Shown: positions 31,471 to 43,924 of the stretch, piece after piece
How the letters are laid out: the number at the start of each line of letters is the position of its first letter
Numbering within the stretch: position 1 is the first letter of the stretch
Assembly (NCBI RefSeq): GCF_963924675.1
Contig: NC_089238.1
Span: forward strand, 46,828,879-46,892,878
DNA: 64,000 nucleotides
Origin: Phocoena phocoena
Taxonomy: Eukaryota; Chordata; Mammalia; Artiodactyla; Phocoenidae
Direction of reading: 5' to 3'
Program-made: the position numbers and the translations under genes
Notes under the pieces: model-generated
The model's database searches: none
The model's input: the letters and a program-made list of their open reading frames with translations, nothing else
Told to the model about the DNA's origin: nothing

Positions 31471-31723
31471 AGAGGCTATGTACTTGTTAAAGCACTTACC
31501 ACATGCCTGGGATTGTGCCTGGCCTGAGATGTGGAGGCAGGCAAAAATGGCCCTTGTCCTGGGGGAGCTTATGTTCTAGGGACAGAGCCAGCTGCAATAT
31601 GGGTGGGGCTACAACGGGAGGGGCAGAAAGCACAGGGAGAGGTGGGTGGGAGGCACCGATCCTGGGGTGGGGGGATACACACATCCACCAGGGTCTCTCC
31701 CTTTTGACTTCAGAAAGCCAGTT

Positions 31724-31910
31724 TTCCCTGGTGGCCCAGTGGTTAAGACTCTGAGCTGCCAATGCAGGGGGCACAGGTTCGATCCCCTGGTCGGGGAACT
31801 AAGATGCCACATGCCGTGGAGTGCAGCCAAAAGATAAACAACAACAACAAATATATATAAGGAACAAATATGAAAGAAATATTTGTAACATATATAATAA
31901 AATTTTTTTT
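31724..31910 (+). mobile_element. CHR-type SINE, short form, with long A/T-rich tail
   Basis: TTCCCTGGTGGCCCAGTGG head to GGAGTGCAGCCAAAAGATAAACAACAAC. The tail carries (AT)n and A-rich sequence. Flanks AAAGCCAGTTTT and AAAAGTCAGTTTT form a TSD. Confidence 0.85.
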
Positions 31911-31919
31911 AAAAAGTCA

Positions 31920-32530
31920 GTTTTGAGTGAAGTAAGTCAGACAAAGACAAATATCATATGATACTGCTTATATGTGGAATCTTTAAAAAAAAAGGGTACA
32001 AATGAACTTATCTATAAAACAGAAATAGAGTCACAGATGTAGAAAACAAACTTATGGTTACCAGGGGGTAAGGTGGGGGAGGATAAATTGGGAGGTTGGG
32101 ATTGACATGCACACACGATTATATATGAAATAGATAACTAATAAGGATCTACTGGAGAGCACAGGGAACTCCACTCGATACTCTGTAATGACCTATATGG
32201 GAAAAGAATCTAAAAAAAAAAAAAAGAGTAGATATATGTATACATATAACTGATTCACTTTGCTGTACACCTGAACCTAATACAACATTGTAAATCAACT
32301 ATACTCCAATTTTTTTTTTTTTTTCCGGTACGCGGGCCTCTCACCGTTGTGGCCTCTCCCGCCGCAGAGCACAGGCTCCGGACGCGCAGGCTCAGCGGCC
32401 ATGGCTCACGGGCCCAGCCGCTCCAAGGCGTGTGGGATCTTCCCGGACCAGGGCACGAACCCGTGTCCCCTGCATCGGCAGGTGGACTCTCAACCACTAC
32501 GCCACCAGGGAAGCCCTCCAATTTTTTAAA
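31920..32530 (+). mobile_element. 5'-truncated L1 3' end, split by a SINE
   Basis: TGAGTGAAGTAAGTCAGACAAAG, TATGTGGAATCTTTAA, TGTACACCTGAACCTAATAC and AATCAACTATACTCCAATTTTTT are the end of L1 ORF2 and the 3' UTR of a cetartiodactyl-type L1. The target motif AGYCAGTT recurs on both flanks. The SINE at 32317-32515 sits in its last bases. Confidence 0.82.
32317..32515 (-). mobile_element. CHR-type SINE, cetacean 200-bp form
   Basis: T-run, CCGGTACGCGGGCC to CACCAGGGAAGCC. TSD CTCCAATTTTTT at 32304-32315 and from 32516, within an L1 tail. Confidence 0.92.
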
Positions 32531-32576
32531 AAAGCCAGTTGTTCCCCTGGAAACTCTTCATTTAAGAGCTCAGATG

Positions 32577-32930
32577 GGGCTTCCCTGGTGGCGCAATGGT
32601 TAAGAATCCGTCTGCCAATGCAAGGGACACGGGTGCAAGCTCCGGTCCAGGAAGATCCCGCATGCCGTGGAGCAACTAAGCCCGTGCCCCACAACTACTG
32701 AGCCTGCGCTCTAGAGCCCGCGAGCCACAACTACTGAGTCTGCGAGCCACAACTACCAAAGCCCGCACGCCTAGAGCCTGTGCTCCACAACAAGAGAAGC
32801 CACTTTAATGAGGAGCCCGCACAACGCAACGAAGAGTAGCCCCCATTCGCCACAACTAGAGAAAGCCTGTGCGCAGCAACGAAGACCCAATGCAGCCAAA
32901 AATAAATAAATAAATTTATTTTTTTAAAAA
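32577..32930 (+). mobile_element. CHR-type SINE, long form
   Basis: GGGGCTTCCCTGGTGGCGCA head, three CCACAACTAC units, CCCAATGCAGCCAAAAATAAATAAAT tail. TSD AAGAGCTCAGA on both sides (32564-32574, 32932-32942). Confidence 0.92.
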
Positions 32931-33169
32931 AAAGAGCTCAGAAAACCTCCTCCAGGGCCCAGTTCCATTCTTATGGTCACCACACATAACCTTACATATT
33001 CTATTAAAATGAAAATGGAAAGACTATACATTATCATTAGATTACTCTTTAAAAATACATTTGGACACCTCTTCCCATTTCGCCCATGCCCCCCAAAGTT
33101 TAACTTTTTGAAGGTGGTTAAAAAGTACAAACTCCCAAAAGTTTTTACCTTTTGAAGATGGTCAAAAGG

Positions 33170-33460
33170 TACAAACTTCCAGTTACAAGATAAATAAGTC
33201 CTGGGAATGTAATGGATAGCATGGTGAATATAGTTAACAACGCTGTATTGTGCATTTGAAAGTTGCTATGAGAGTAGATCTAGAAGTTCTCATCACAAGA
33301 AAAAAAATGGTAACTATGTGAGGTGATGGATGTTAACTAAACTTATTGTAGCAATCATTTCACAATTTAGACATATATCAAATCATTATGTTGTACATCC
33401 AAAACCAATATAACGTTATATGTCAATTATATCTCAATTTTAGAATTTGAAAAAAAAGAA
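33170..33460 (+). mobile_element. Old L1 3' UTR fragment
   Basis: GGGAATGTAATGGATAGCATGG, TCTAGAAGTTCTCATCACAAG and ATGTCAATTATATCTCAATTTTA. Related sequence occurs at 42225-42500. Confidence 0.7.
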
Positions 33461-33710
33461 AAATAGATCACTAATGTTTACTCTTCCATTAAACAAGATT
33501 GAACATCACTTACAAAATTTGGTGATAAAGTCATGCCATGAGTATAAAGCAACCAAATATTTACCCCTTAGAATAAATCAGAGAAAAGGAGACATATAGT
33601 TAAGGACAAATTTCCTACTAGTAAAAATGTTTACATTATTAATAATATATTAATAATTACCTTGTTAATTACCTATTATTAGTTATTACATTATTAATAA
33701 TATTAAAAGG

Positions 33711-34055
33711 ACTTCCCTGGTGGAGAAGTGGTTAAGAATCCGCCTGCCAATGCAGGGGACACGGGTTCAAGCCCTGGTTCGGGAAGATTCCACATGCCGT
33801 GGAGCAGCTAAGCCGTGTGCCATAACTACTGAGCCTATGCTCTAGAGCCCTTGAGCCACAACTACTGAGCCCACATGCCACAACTACTGGAGCCCGTGCA
33901 CCTAGAGCCTGTGCTCTGCAACAAGAGAAGCCACCGCAATGAGAAGCCTGCTAACTGCAAAGAAGAGTAGTCCCCGCTTGCCACAACTAGAGAAAGCCCG
34001 CACGCAGCAATGAAGACCCAAAATAGCCATAAATAAGTAAATAAATTTATTTATC
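33711..34055 (+). mobile_element. CHR-type SINE, long form
   Basis: GGACTTCCCTGGTGGAGAAGTGG head to ACCCAAAATAGCCATAAATAAGTAAAT. Flanking TAATATTAA motifs suggest a TSD in AT-rich sequence. Confidence 0.9.
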
Positions 34056-34488
34056 TACTAAAAAAATAATATTAACAATCTTGTTAATCATCAACAATAA
34101 ATGCTCAATAAATGTACCCACTTAGAACCTGGATATTTATTAGCTACCCAAACATTGATCAACCTGGCCTTGTTTCCTGAGATCCTGACAATCTGTGTAG
34201 TTTAAAAGAAGAAAGTATTTTTCTACAGAGCCAAGACTATTTTTTTTTTAAAAAATTATTCTTTTTGGAAGGATTTCTAGCTAGAACTAGCAGAATCTAA
34301 CAGGATTGACCCATATTACTCCTTACAGGAGTGTTTTGCTTCCATGTGGGGAACTAATAGTTCAGGATTTGTCCTTAATTGCATTCAATAATTATCATTT
34401 CATTTATTTTATGGCTTCTCATGATAGATTTATTTAAACCTTCTTGCATTTAGGTAAAGTATTGACTTTAAAAGTACTGGAAAGTTAG

Positions 34489-34690
34489 GGCTTCCCTGGT
34501 GGCACAGTGGTTGAGAGTCCGCCTGCTGATGCAGGGGACATGGGCTCGTGCCCCGGTCCAGGAAGATCCCACATGCCACAGAACAGCTGGGCCTGTGAGC
34601 CATGGCTGCTGAGTCTGCGCGTCCGGAACCTGTGCTCCGCAATGGGAGAGGCCACAACAGTGAGAGGCCCGCGTACCGCAAAAAAAAAAA
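34489..34690 (+). mobile_element. CHR-type SINE, cetacean 200-bp form
   Basis: GGGCTTCCCTGGTGGCACAG head, GCCCGCGTACCGC(A)n. Imperfect TSD AAAAGTACTGGAAAGTTA / AAAAGTACTGTTAAGTTA. Confidence 0.92.
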
Positions 34691-35099
34691 AAAAAGTACT
34701 GTTAAGTTAAAAAGAGTTAAAAAGACTTAGAGAAAGAATTATGAAGGCTTATGCTATCCAAGAAAGTAAACCTTGAATAACTGTCATCATTTTCCGAAGG
34801 TGGCAAGAGTCACTTTCACCGTATCAATACCAACTGCTTATCTGCACAACTAGCGATCCTGGCTACAGTTCTAGCTATTGAAAGCTTTTCCTTGTTTCAC
34901 ACGTCCTTGGTCATTAATTTCTCCTTCTAAGAGCTGGTCAGGCTACAGTCAAACAGGTCATTTACCTTCTGTGGAGTTCAGGGCTGTTTTGCTCTCTTGT
35001 CCCTGCTTCAGTGACCTCACCTTGTATTTTCTGGGTCAGGGGAAAAACTTGCAGCAGTGCTTGTAATTTTACTTATTTTTTGAAAATATATTTGCCTTA

Positions 35100-35880
35100 A
35101 TGTAAAACAAATTAATTATCTTACCGTTCTGGATGTCAGAAGTCTAAGAATGGGTCTTGGGGGCTAAAAATCAATGTTTAGGCAGAGCCGTATTTATTCT
35201 GCAGACTCTAGGGGAGAATCTGTTTCCTTGCCTTCTCCATCTTCTAGACGCTGCCCACGTTTCTTGGCTTGTGGCCCCTTCCTCCATCTGCAAAGCACAT
35301 CACTTCAACATCTGATTCCCTCTTCACATCTCTTCTCTGTTCTGACCCTCCTGCCTCCCTAAGGACTCTTATGCTTACACTGGGCCCAACTGGTTAATCC
35401 AGGATAATCTCTCTATCTCAAGATCTTCGATTTAATAACATCTGCAAAGTCTCTTTTACCATGTACTGTAGACTGAATGTCCATGTCCCCCCAAAATTCA
35501 TAGGCTGAAACCTAATCCCCAGTGGGATGGTACTAGGAGATGGGAGTTTGCAAGGTGATTAGGTGATAAAGGTGGAGCCCTCATGGATGGGATTAGTGCC
35601 CTTATAAAAGAGATTCCAGAGAGCTCCCTAACCCCTTCTGCCCTGTGAGGACACAGCAAGAAGACTGTCACCTGTGAATCAGGAAGTGAGTTCTCACCAG
35701 ACACTGAATCTGCCAGTGAGAAATAAATGTCTGTTGTTTACTGGCTACTCAAGTCTATGGAATTTTGTTACAGTGGCCCAAACAGACTAAGATACCATGT
35801 AATATAACAAATTCATAAGTTCCTGGGATTAGAATGTGTATATCTTTGGGGAGGGGGCCATAATTCAGACTAACACAGTG
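35100..35880 (-). mobile_element. MaLR LTR (outer), minus orientation, split by a second LTR
   Basis: 35110-35466 (TTACCGTTCTGGATGTCAGAAG...TGATTCCCTCTTCACATC...) is the reverse complement of an MLT1-type LTR. Its remaining end continues at 35795-35880 (CCATGTAATATAACAAATTCAT...GGGGCCATAATTCAGACTAAC). No viral genes are attached. Confidence 0.75.
35467..35794 (+). mobile_element. MaLR LTR (inner), plus orientation, nested in another LTR
   Basis: TGTAGACTGAATGTCCATGTCC, GGTGATTAGGTGATAAAGGTG, AGGACACAGCAAGAAGACTG, TTTTGTTACAGTGGCCCAAACAG. Similar flanks (ACCATGTA) occur on both sides. About 330 bases, non-coding. Confidence 0.78.
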
Positions 35881-36272
35881 AGATTTTATACCATAAGCTG
35901 CCTACAATAATGCTTTTACAAATGAATAGAAAACAGAATTTTAGTTCTGGTCTAGATTTTATTAGTTTGCTCTTGTTGCCCAACTTGGCATTCAAGTAGC
36001 CAGAGCTAACCAGCCATGGGAACCTCTGAGAGTTTTCAAAATCTCTCCAGGGTCGAGATGCATAACTATCACTTGATAAGGCTAAGAGACATCAGGTGTT
36101 TATGACCTCTCCGCTCTGTGAGCTAGCCAAGACATGGCTGCTTTAATCCTTTGGGATATTTCCAACTATACTCTCAACATCACACAATGCTCCTAATGAC
36201 AAAGTCTTAAAATAAGAACAGGGTCCATGAGGAAAAGGAAGCTATTACAATCAGCAAGATAAACAAAAGCAC

Positions 36273-36580
36273 TGGACTTCCTTGGTGGCTCAGTGGTTAA
36301 GAATCCACCTGCCAATGCAGGGGACATGGGTACAAGCCCTGGTCCGGGAAGATTCCACATGCCGTGGAGGAACTAAGCCTGTGCACCACAACTACTGAGC
36401 CTGCATGCCACAACTACTGAAGCCTGTTCACCTAGAGACCGTGCTCTGCAACAAGGCAAGCCACCAGCATGAGAAGCCCACACACTGCAAGGAAAAGTAG
36501 CCCCTGCTTGCCGCAACTAGAGAAAGCCCGTGTGCAGCAACGAAGACCCAACGTAGCCAAAAATAAATTAAAAAAAATTT
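36273..36580 (+). mobile_element. CHR-type SINE, long form
   Basis: GGACTTCCTTGGTGGCTCAG head to GACCCAACGTAGCCAAAAATAAATTAAA. TSD weak. Confidence 0.88.
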
Positions 36581-38140
36581 TAAAGCCCTTTTTTACAGTC
36601 ACCCCTATTAAAATGATAAATGCCCCAAACTAGAATGCATAATGTAGATTCTATCTTCCATTCTGCTTTTAAAGAAATATATCGAATTTTTAAAGCTAAT
36701 ATAGAATTAGGCAAGTGCATAAAATTTTTTTTTACACTTAGGAGTTTCCAGAGTAGATTATTGTTTCAAATGCAACAGAAACTGCAAATGACTCTGTAAA
36801 ACAAGGACAAATCAACAACAGAAATGGGCTAGGTGAGCTGAGAGACAGTAGTAATCTCCATCTTTAGATTGGAAATTTATTGCTTAATAGTAAAAGGAAT
36901 AATACAGTTTACTTTAAACAATATCTTTACCTGAAAGCCTCAAAGCCCACTCCAACAAGTCAGTGGATGTCAGCATTTTATATAACTGAGTGAATAATGA
37001 CTAAAAAGAGATTTTTGTGTTCAAGATATGCAGATATCACAATCAATTCGTTGTTGCACCATGGTATCTTTATAAACGAGCTCATTTGTTTTCACTGATC
37101 TCTTACCCTTAGATATGAAGAAATGGAAGAATTAAAGGTCAGATGGGAGGTAGATAGGACATCTGCCTGAGACAATTAAGACGAACACCCAACGACAGCA
37201 TCCAGGTCACACAGTGCCTACTTCTGACTAGTAATGATGGGAAAGTACTCCTGAATTATAGCCCTGGCTCCTTAGCTGAAAACTTGTCATGAGAAACACC
37301 TGCTTAATTTCTCAGTGGCTATTTCTTTACCTGAAAAATATCAATAAGAATAAGAAACTTGACAGGGACAGTTCCACATTTCATCTGGAGTTCTAAGGTT
37401 GATTTGTCAGCAAACAACTGTGCAATGGGGGCTGATGGGTAGATACAGAAGCAAAACAGAGAGTGCAGAATCCAGTGAGCTCTTAACAGGCAGCGGGAAG
37501 ATTGGCTACAACTCATGTTGGGAGGACGAGAAGAGGTGCCGAATTCCATCTACCTACATCAAAAGTAAAGATTGGTAAGGATGAAGGTGGAAAGACAGCC
37601 AGAATGTATGATGCTCTGAATTGAAAAATTTATAATTAACTCCAGTTCAAAGATGTGGACTTGAGAGCCAGACATGGGAAGTCCTGGGCTTGTCCATATG
37701 GGGTTTGGTGGATCCAAGTTCCCACGTTCTGTCTGCCCTTTCTGGCATCTTGCCTTGAAACACTCTCAGGTGTGGTAGGAAACTAGCGATGCTTACTCAG
37801 CTCCCCTAAGTGGATGAGTTTGCAATCCTAAAAAGGCATAAATAATAAACATAAAGATGGTGAGGAAATAAAGTTTTGATATATACTGTGTAAAACCAGG
37901 TGTGAAAAGTTGTATAATCATTGTGCCTCTTTTTATAGGCTTTATTCAGTTTTCAGTGGTTTGAAACATTTCAGATAATCTGATATACTAGAGAATTTAA
38001 CATCTAATTTTAATTGTAATCCTTAGGAAGATTTAACTAATTCATTGTGCTGTCAACATTTCAATGCTGAAGAATTCTGGTTTTCTAAATGTATGTTTGA
38101 TTTTTAACATATAGAAATGTTTTAAAAATTTAACCTTACT

Positions 38141-38343
38141 GGGCTTCCCTGGTGGCACAGTGGTTGAGGGTCTGCCTGCCGATGCAGGGGACACGGGTTC
38201 GTGTCCCGGTCCAGGAAGATCCCACATGCCGCAGAGAGGCTGGGCCCGTGAGCCATGGCCGCTGAGCCTGCGCATCCGGAGCCTGTGCTCCGCAACGGGA
38301 GAGGCCACAACGGTGAGAGGCCCGCGTACCGCAAAAAAAAAAA
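38141..38343 (+). mobile_element. CHR-type SINE, cetacean 200-bp form
   Basis: GGGCTTCCCTGGTGGCACAG head to GCCCGCGTACCGC(A)n. Perfect 17-base TSD AAAAATTTAACCTTACT (38124-38140, 38344-38360), so a recent insertion. Confidence 0.93.
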
Positions 38344-38828
38344 AAAAATTTAACCTTACTGAATGTATATTTTGATTTACTGGATTTGTAAGAGTTATCT
38401 AAATCCATAGCAAGATTTCACTGTTAGATTTGTAAGGCTCTCTCTTAGGTGCTTGCAAAATTCTGACTTAAGGAAAGAGCTTAACTTTCCTATCAATACA
38501 TAAACTGTACAAAAGTTCTTTATAGAGAATACTAGCTAATGAACACAGAAGGAATGATATACCTGGAATAGCATCATTCTGCAAGCTCTAATAAAGCAAT
38601 GATTCTGGGCAATGATCATCACCTGCCAAAATCATCAGGTAAGAAGCTGAAGGGTTGTATTAACAACGGATGCATCCAGCTGACAAAACGTGAACGCTTG
38701 CATTATTTTTCACATCACAAGAAGAGAAACAACCAGACCTTATGTGTCTCCTGATAGAAGTACACAACACTAAATTGAATGTATTCTTGCCCAAAACCCA
38801 GGCCTGAATGTGATAACTCTCTAGATTA

Positions 38829-38966
38829 CGGTTGTCAAATTTAGCAAATAAAAATACAAGATGACCAAATATTGCACTACTGAGCACTCTTACACTAAAA
38901 AATATTCATTGTTTAGTCAAAATTCAGATTTAATTGGGTGTCCTGTATTTTATCTGGAAACCCTAC
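38829..38966. mobile_element. Palindromic MITE-like repeat (family not named)
   Basis: GTTGTCAAATTTAGCAAATAAAAATACAAG at the left pairs imperfectly with TGTCCTGTATTTTATCTGGAAACCC at the right. The outer parts form inverted repeats, as in a small nonautonomous DNA transposon. The same left end occurs at 46461-46494. Confidence 0.55.
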
Positions 38967-39562
38967 TCTAAATCTAACTACCAGTTCACAGGAAATAGAA
39001 TGAATACAATCAACAAAATCTAGAATGCAGAAAACTCTCCAGGACACATGTCCTTCTACAAATAATTTGCACAGAAACAATAGTTTATTTGCTAACTGGA
39101 AGAAAAAAACATTTTATTCTTTGACCGAAAAATTGCAAGGATGAAAAAGCGAGGCAACCTACAGATCCTTTGGATTAAAAGAGACTTGATAGACATGGCA
39201 ATAAATTTAAAGTGTGGACTTTGGATCCGGATTGGAATAAACATTTGAGACGCGATTTAGGAAATATGAAAACTAACTGAATATTTAGGAATCAGTGTTA
39301 AAAGTTTTAAGTAGCATGGTTGGATTTCACAAGAGAATTTTTATCTTTTAAAGATACATATTGAAGTGTTATTGATGAAATGATATGATGTCTGAGACTG
39401 GCTACAAAACAATCCCGTGGCAAGTTGGGAGGGGTAGGGTGTCAGGAATAGAGATAAAAATGGGATAGGCAGGTATTGACAATTGTGAAAGCTGGTGAGA
39501 CATACGTGAGAGTTCATTATACTATTTTACCTTTGTAAATATTTGAAATTTTTAAAAAGTTT

Positions 39563-39864
39563 TTAAAAAATATTTATTTATTTATTTTTGGTTGCATTGT
39601 GTCTTCATTGCTGTGCATGGGTTTTCTCTAGTTGCGGTGCACGGGCTTCTCATTGAGGTGGCTTGTCTTTGTTGCGGAGCACAGGCTCCAGGCACCCGGG
39701 CTTCAGCAGTTGTGGCTCGTGGGCTCTAGAGTGCAGGCTCAGTAGTTGTGGTACACGGGCTTAGTTGCTCTGTGTCATGTGGGATCTTCCTGGACCAGGG
39801 CTTGAACCCATGTCCCCTGCATTGGCAGGTGGACTCCCAACCACTGCGCCATCAGGGAAGTCCC
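39563..39864 (-). mobile_element. CHR-type SINE, long form
   Basis: (TTTA)n tail, GGTTGCATTGTGTCTTC... to CGCCATCAGGGAAGTCCC. Confidence 0.9.
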
Positions 39865-40100
39865 TAAAAACTTTTTTTAAAGGGAGTTGTTTAAGAAAAA
39901 CTGAGGGGTAAACATGTAACTTAAATAGAATATTAATTATTACCCAAAACAAATTTGCATGCCTTCATACTAATTGAAAGGAATGATAAATTTAAGTTAT
40001 GTTTTAGGGAAAATAAATGTGCTATTTTTTTCCCCTTGGGGGTTCCCAGGAATGGAACTGAAATGTACACAGAAAGGACCAGTTTAAAGATGGGGAACTA

Positions 40101-40454
40101 CATAAAAAGGAACGAAATTGGGTCGTTTGTAGAGACATGGATGGACCTAGAGACTGTCATACAGAGTGAAGTAAGTCAGAAAGAGAAAAACAAATATCGT
40201 ATATTAACGCACATATGCAGAATCTAGAAAAATGGTACAGATGAACTGGCTTGCAAGGCAGAAATAGATACACAGATGTAGAGAACAAACGTATGGACAC
40301 CAAGGGGGAAAAATGGGGTTGGGGGTGGTAGGATGAATTGGGAGATTGGGATTGACATATATACACTAATACGTATAAAATAGATAACTAATAAGAAACT
40401 GCTATATAAAAAAATAAAATAAAATTCAAAAAATATGTGAACTAGAAAAAAAAT
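40101..40454 (+). mobile_element. Short 5'-truncated L1 insertion with clear target-site duplication
   Basis: 354 bases holding the last codons of ORF2 (YIKRNEIGSFVETWMDLETV near 40098-40158) and the 3' UTR, ending in an A-rich tail. Perfect 15-base TSD AAAGATGGGGAACTA at 40086-40100 and 40455-40469. Confidence 0.92.
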
Positions 40455-40871
40455 AAAGATGGGGAACTAAGTGGAAGAAGCATCATGGAAACAGAAAAAT
40501 GTATGTCCCACATTCTTTCATTTCACAATGGCTAGAAAATACGACTGAAGTCAGAAGCCTCCACATAAAATTAGAATTTAGTGAGAAACCTTGAAAATAA
40601 TAAGAGCACTATTGGTGCAACATCGTACCTGGTTAAAGACCATTAGAAAAAAGACCAATTTAGCAAATATTTACAAACCACTTCCCACAATATTTAAGTT
40701 ATGACACCGTAACTTATGTATGATACCATAATGACAGATACAAGTTATTACACATTTGTCCAAACCCACAGAATGTACAGCACCAAGAGTGAACCCTAAG
40801 GTAAACCATGGACTTTGGGTGATGATGATGCGTCAGTGTAGGTTCATCATTTGTAATAAATGTAACACTCT

Positions 40872-40892
40872 GCGCGCGGTGGGGGGGGGGGA
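40872..40892 (+). repeat. CpG/G-run simple sequence
   Basis: GCGCGCGGT followed by eleven or so G, in otherwise AT-rich intergenic sequence. Confidence 0.7.
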
Positions 40893-42009
40893 TGTTGGTA
40901 ACATAGGAGACTACGTATGTGTGGGGAAGTGGGTAGATGGGAACTTTCTGTACTTCCCACTCAACTTTGCTGTGAACCTAAAACTAAAATAACAGTCTCT
41001 TTTTTAAAAACGTTAGGTTCCCTTTTATCATCACTGCCAATCTTGGTCTCCCTGCTGCTCCAAGGTAATCATAGCTATCGGTTTAACGTGTGTTCTTCCA
41101 GAATGTTCTCCATGCATTTATAGGCATATACAGGTACCACAGAAAATGCGTAGCTTCATAGTGTGTTTTTGTTTGTCCTGAGTTCTTTTCTTGCTGTCAT
41201 CTGACTGATAAAAGACCCTTGATTAAAGGTTAAGGGATCATTAAGATACTGACGGATAACACTTTGACCTGTGGCCCTTTTATACACCATTTGTTAAAAA
41301 AAAAAATGACTCGAGAATAAGAAAAGCTACCAAGTTGCTAAGGATTTGGTTGAGTAGATAAAACTTGGTTTGTTACTTTGAAAGTGGTATTAGTCTGACA
41401 AAATTTATTGTAATTGTGGGTGCACCAGAGGAAAGCTGTTCCTTACGGCCAAAGGTTGGTCTGAATCCCCGAGAGAGGTCTTGCTGTTCTCCTGGTGAAC
41501 AGACAATGTCATATCAACATTGGACAGGGCCACTCTGAGACCATGTGGAGCAAGACGAGAACAAGACCACCTGGGAACCGTGTCTGAACACAAATAAAAG
41601 CTGAACGCTATCCAAGCCCTAAAATACCAGCCATCCCCCTCTCTCAGCCAATATGAGTGATGGCTGCTTCTTTACCAACTACAGCTGTAGCCTCACTCTG
41701 GTCTCCCCCTCTCTCATTACGTTTTATTAATGTATCTAATCACAGAATTATCCTTGCTTCCGACAGGAACATAACATCCAACCCGGAGCAAACCTCCACT
41801 TCCATGAACTCACATCAAAATCACCTAACACAAGTGCAAACCCTGTAAGAAGGTCCTTAGAGCAGCAATGCCCCAGGGTCCAGGGCGAGTGGTCTCCCTC
41901 TCTGCAACAGGCAAAATCTCACCTTGTTCACCCAGAAGTGTGATTCTGATGATCTTCAGCTGGGTGGTATTGACAGAGGTTTGCTTTAAAACTTTAAAAC
42001 CAGTTATAA

Positions 42010-42224
42010 GGACTTCCCTGGTGATCCAGTGGGTAAGACTACGTGCTCCCAATGCGGGGGGGCCCCAGGCTCGATCCCTGGTCAGGGAACCAGATCCACG
42101 GGCATGCCACAACTAAGAAGTCCACATGCCGTAACTAAAGATCCCATGTGCTACAACTAAGACCTGGCACAGCCTAAATAAATAAATATTTTTAAAAATA
42201 TTATTAAAAAATAAAATAAAATAA
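42010..42224 (+). mobile_element. CHR-type SINE, intermediate form
   Basis: GGACTTCCCTGGTGATCCAG head, then CCACAACTAAGAAGTCCACATG and CTACAACTAAGACCTGGCACAGCC. This body differs from the other long copies. TSD AAAACCAGTTATAAG before 42010 and from about 42225. Confidence 0.9.
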
Positions 42225-42500
42225 AACCAGTTATAAGATAAATAAGTACCAGGGATGTAATACACAATGATAAATATAATTAACACTGCTGTATGAAAGT
42301 GAAGAGAGTAAATCCTAAGAGTTCTCATCACAAGAAAAAATATTTTTTCCAATTCTTGATTTTGTATCTAAATGAGATGAAGGATGTTCACTAAACTTAC
42401 TGTGATAATAACTTCGTGATTTATGTAAGTCAAATCCTTATTCTGTACACCTTAAACATATACAGTGCTATATGTCTATTATATCTCCATAAAACTAGAA
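42225..42500 (+). mobile_element. Old L1 3' UTR fragment
   Basis: GGGATGTAATACACAATG, AGAGTTCTCATCACAAG and TATGTCTATTATATCTCCATAAAA; a sister of the sequence at 33170-33460. Confidence 0.65.
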
Positions 42501-43040
42501 AAAAGACCTTTAAAAACAATGGATCCTGCCCCCAAATACGTACTCATAGGTCAACCTTCAATGATTGCTTCCCACAGTGAGTAGATTTAGTGGTCGCCTT
42601 TCCAAACTCTATTTCCCGTTGCTCTCGGTAACCACCGCTAATCTCATTTTTTCAGGTAACTGCCGCAACTCAGCTTACCTGTTCAACTCCTTGGCTTCCG
42701 GGGGCCCCAGGGACTCAGGTCCTCTCTATGAGGCTAGTGTAGACCTCCCTCCTCTCACGGGGCCCAGGGAGCCTCCAGGGCCACCCGCAGGGTGCTCCAA
42801 GTTTGCTGCCAAGCACTTACCCCACAACTGGGGGCGCTCAAGTCCTCACTACACCGGGAAGCCCAGAGGCAGAAGGACTGGAGTTGGAAATGGGATTATT
42901 ATTCCACGATTTTAAATGTGCATACGTGCATTTTTTGGTTTGTTTTACACAATTAGAATACTAACATAAATATACGTTCTTTATCATGTCTTTTTCACTT
43001 AATATATTACCATTACTGGCTCCACATAGCTCCAAACTTT

Positions 43041-43366
43041 TTTAATTAAAAAAAAATTTTTATTTTATTTATTTATTTTTTGGCTGTGTTGGGTCTTTGT
43101 TGCTGCACGCGGGCTTTCTCTAGTTGTGGCGAGCGAGGGCTACTCTGTTTAGGTGCGCGGGCTTCTCATTGCAGTGGCTTCTCTCGTTGCGGAGCGCGGG
43201 TTCTAGGAGCGCGGGCTTCGGTAGCTGTGCCTCGCCGGCTCAATAGTTGTGGCCCACGGGCTTAGTTGCTCCGCGGCATGCGGGATCTTCCCAGACCAGG
43301 GATCAAACCCATGTCCCCTGCGTTGGCAAGCAGATTCTTAACCACTGCGCCACCAGGGAAGCCCCA
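43041..43366 (-). mobile_element. CHR-type SINE, long form
   Basis: AATTAAA/TTTTATTTTATTTATT tail, GGCTGTGTTGGGTCTTTG to CACCAGGGAAGCCCC. TSD CTCCAAACTTT on both sides (43030-43040, 43368-43378). Confidence 0.92.
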
Positions 43367-43924
43367 CTCCAAACTTTCTGAATTCAAATTTCTTGGAACA
43401 GACTTCAGCTAGCCTGTTTGAGATAGAATCCCTCTTTCCTTTTACTCTTTATAATTGTCTTTTGAGACTATTTTGGAAGAAGAGTCAAGTTTTCTTGGGC
43501 AGCATAATCATTCCAAGGATTGTAATAAACATCATGCCAAAACTCTTTAGGGAAAGACTTTTAAAAGCTGATTTTAGTTGTCATTACCTATTAACTAAGC
43601 TATCAATATTAACCTTCAAGTTAATTACTTCAGGCCAATACCTCAGACCAAACTGGCATCACGTCTGAAATGTGAAACACACCCATAAAATTTACCTAGT
43701 GATAAACCTGCTCAACAAAGTCTCACAATACAAGCACCTATTCTTTGGGTGTGTGCCTTTCTGACCCATGTAAACATTTTGCCCGAGATACAGCTATCCT
43801 GTTTAAAACAAAATTGAGTAACTGGAGTGGTTTGCTCCCAGCTGTCTTGAATACACAAAATTCTTCTCAGTCAAGCACTGAGCTGCCAATAAAAACTTTT
43901 TATATTTAAAAAGGTTGCTCGTTT

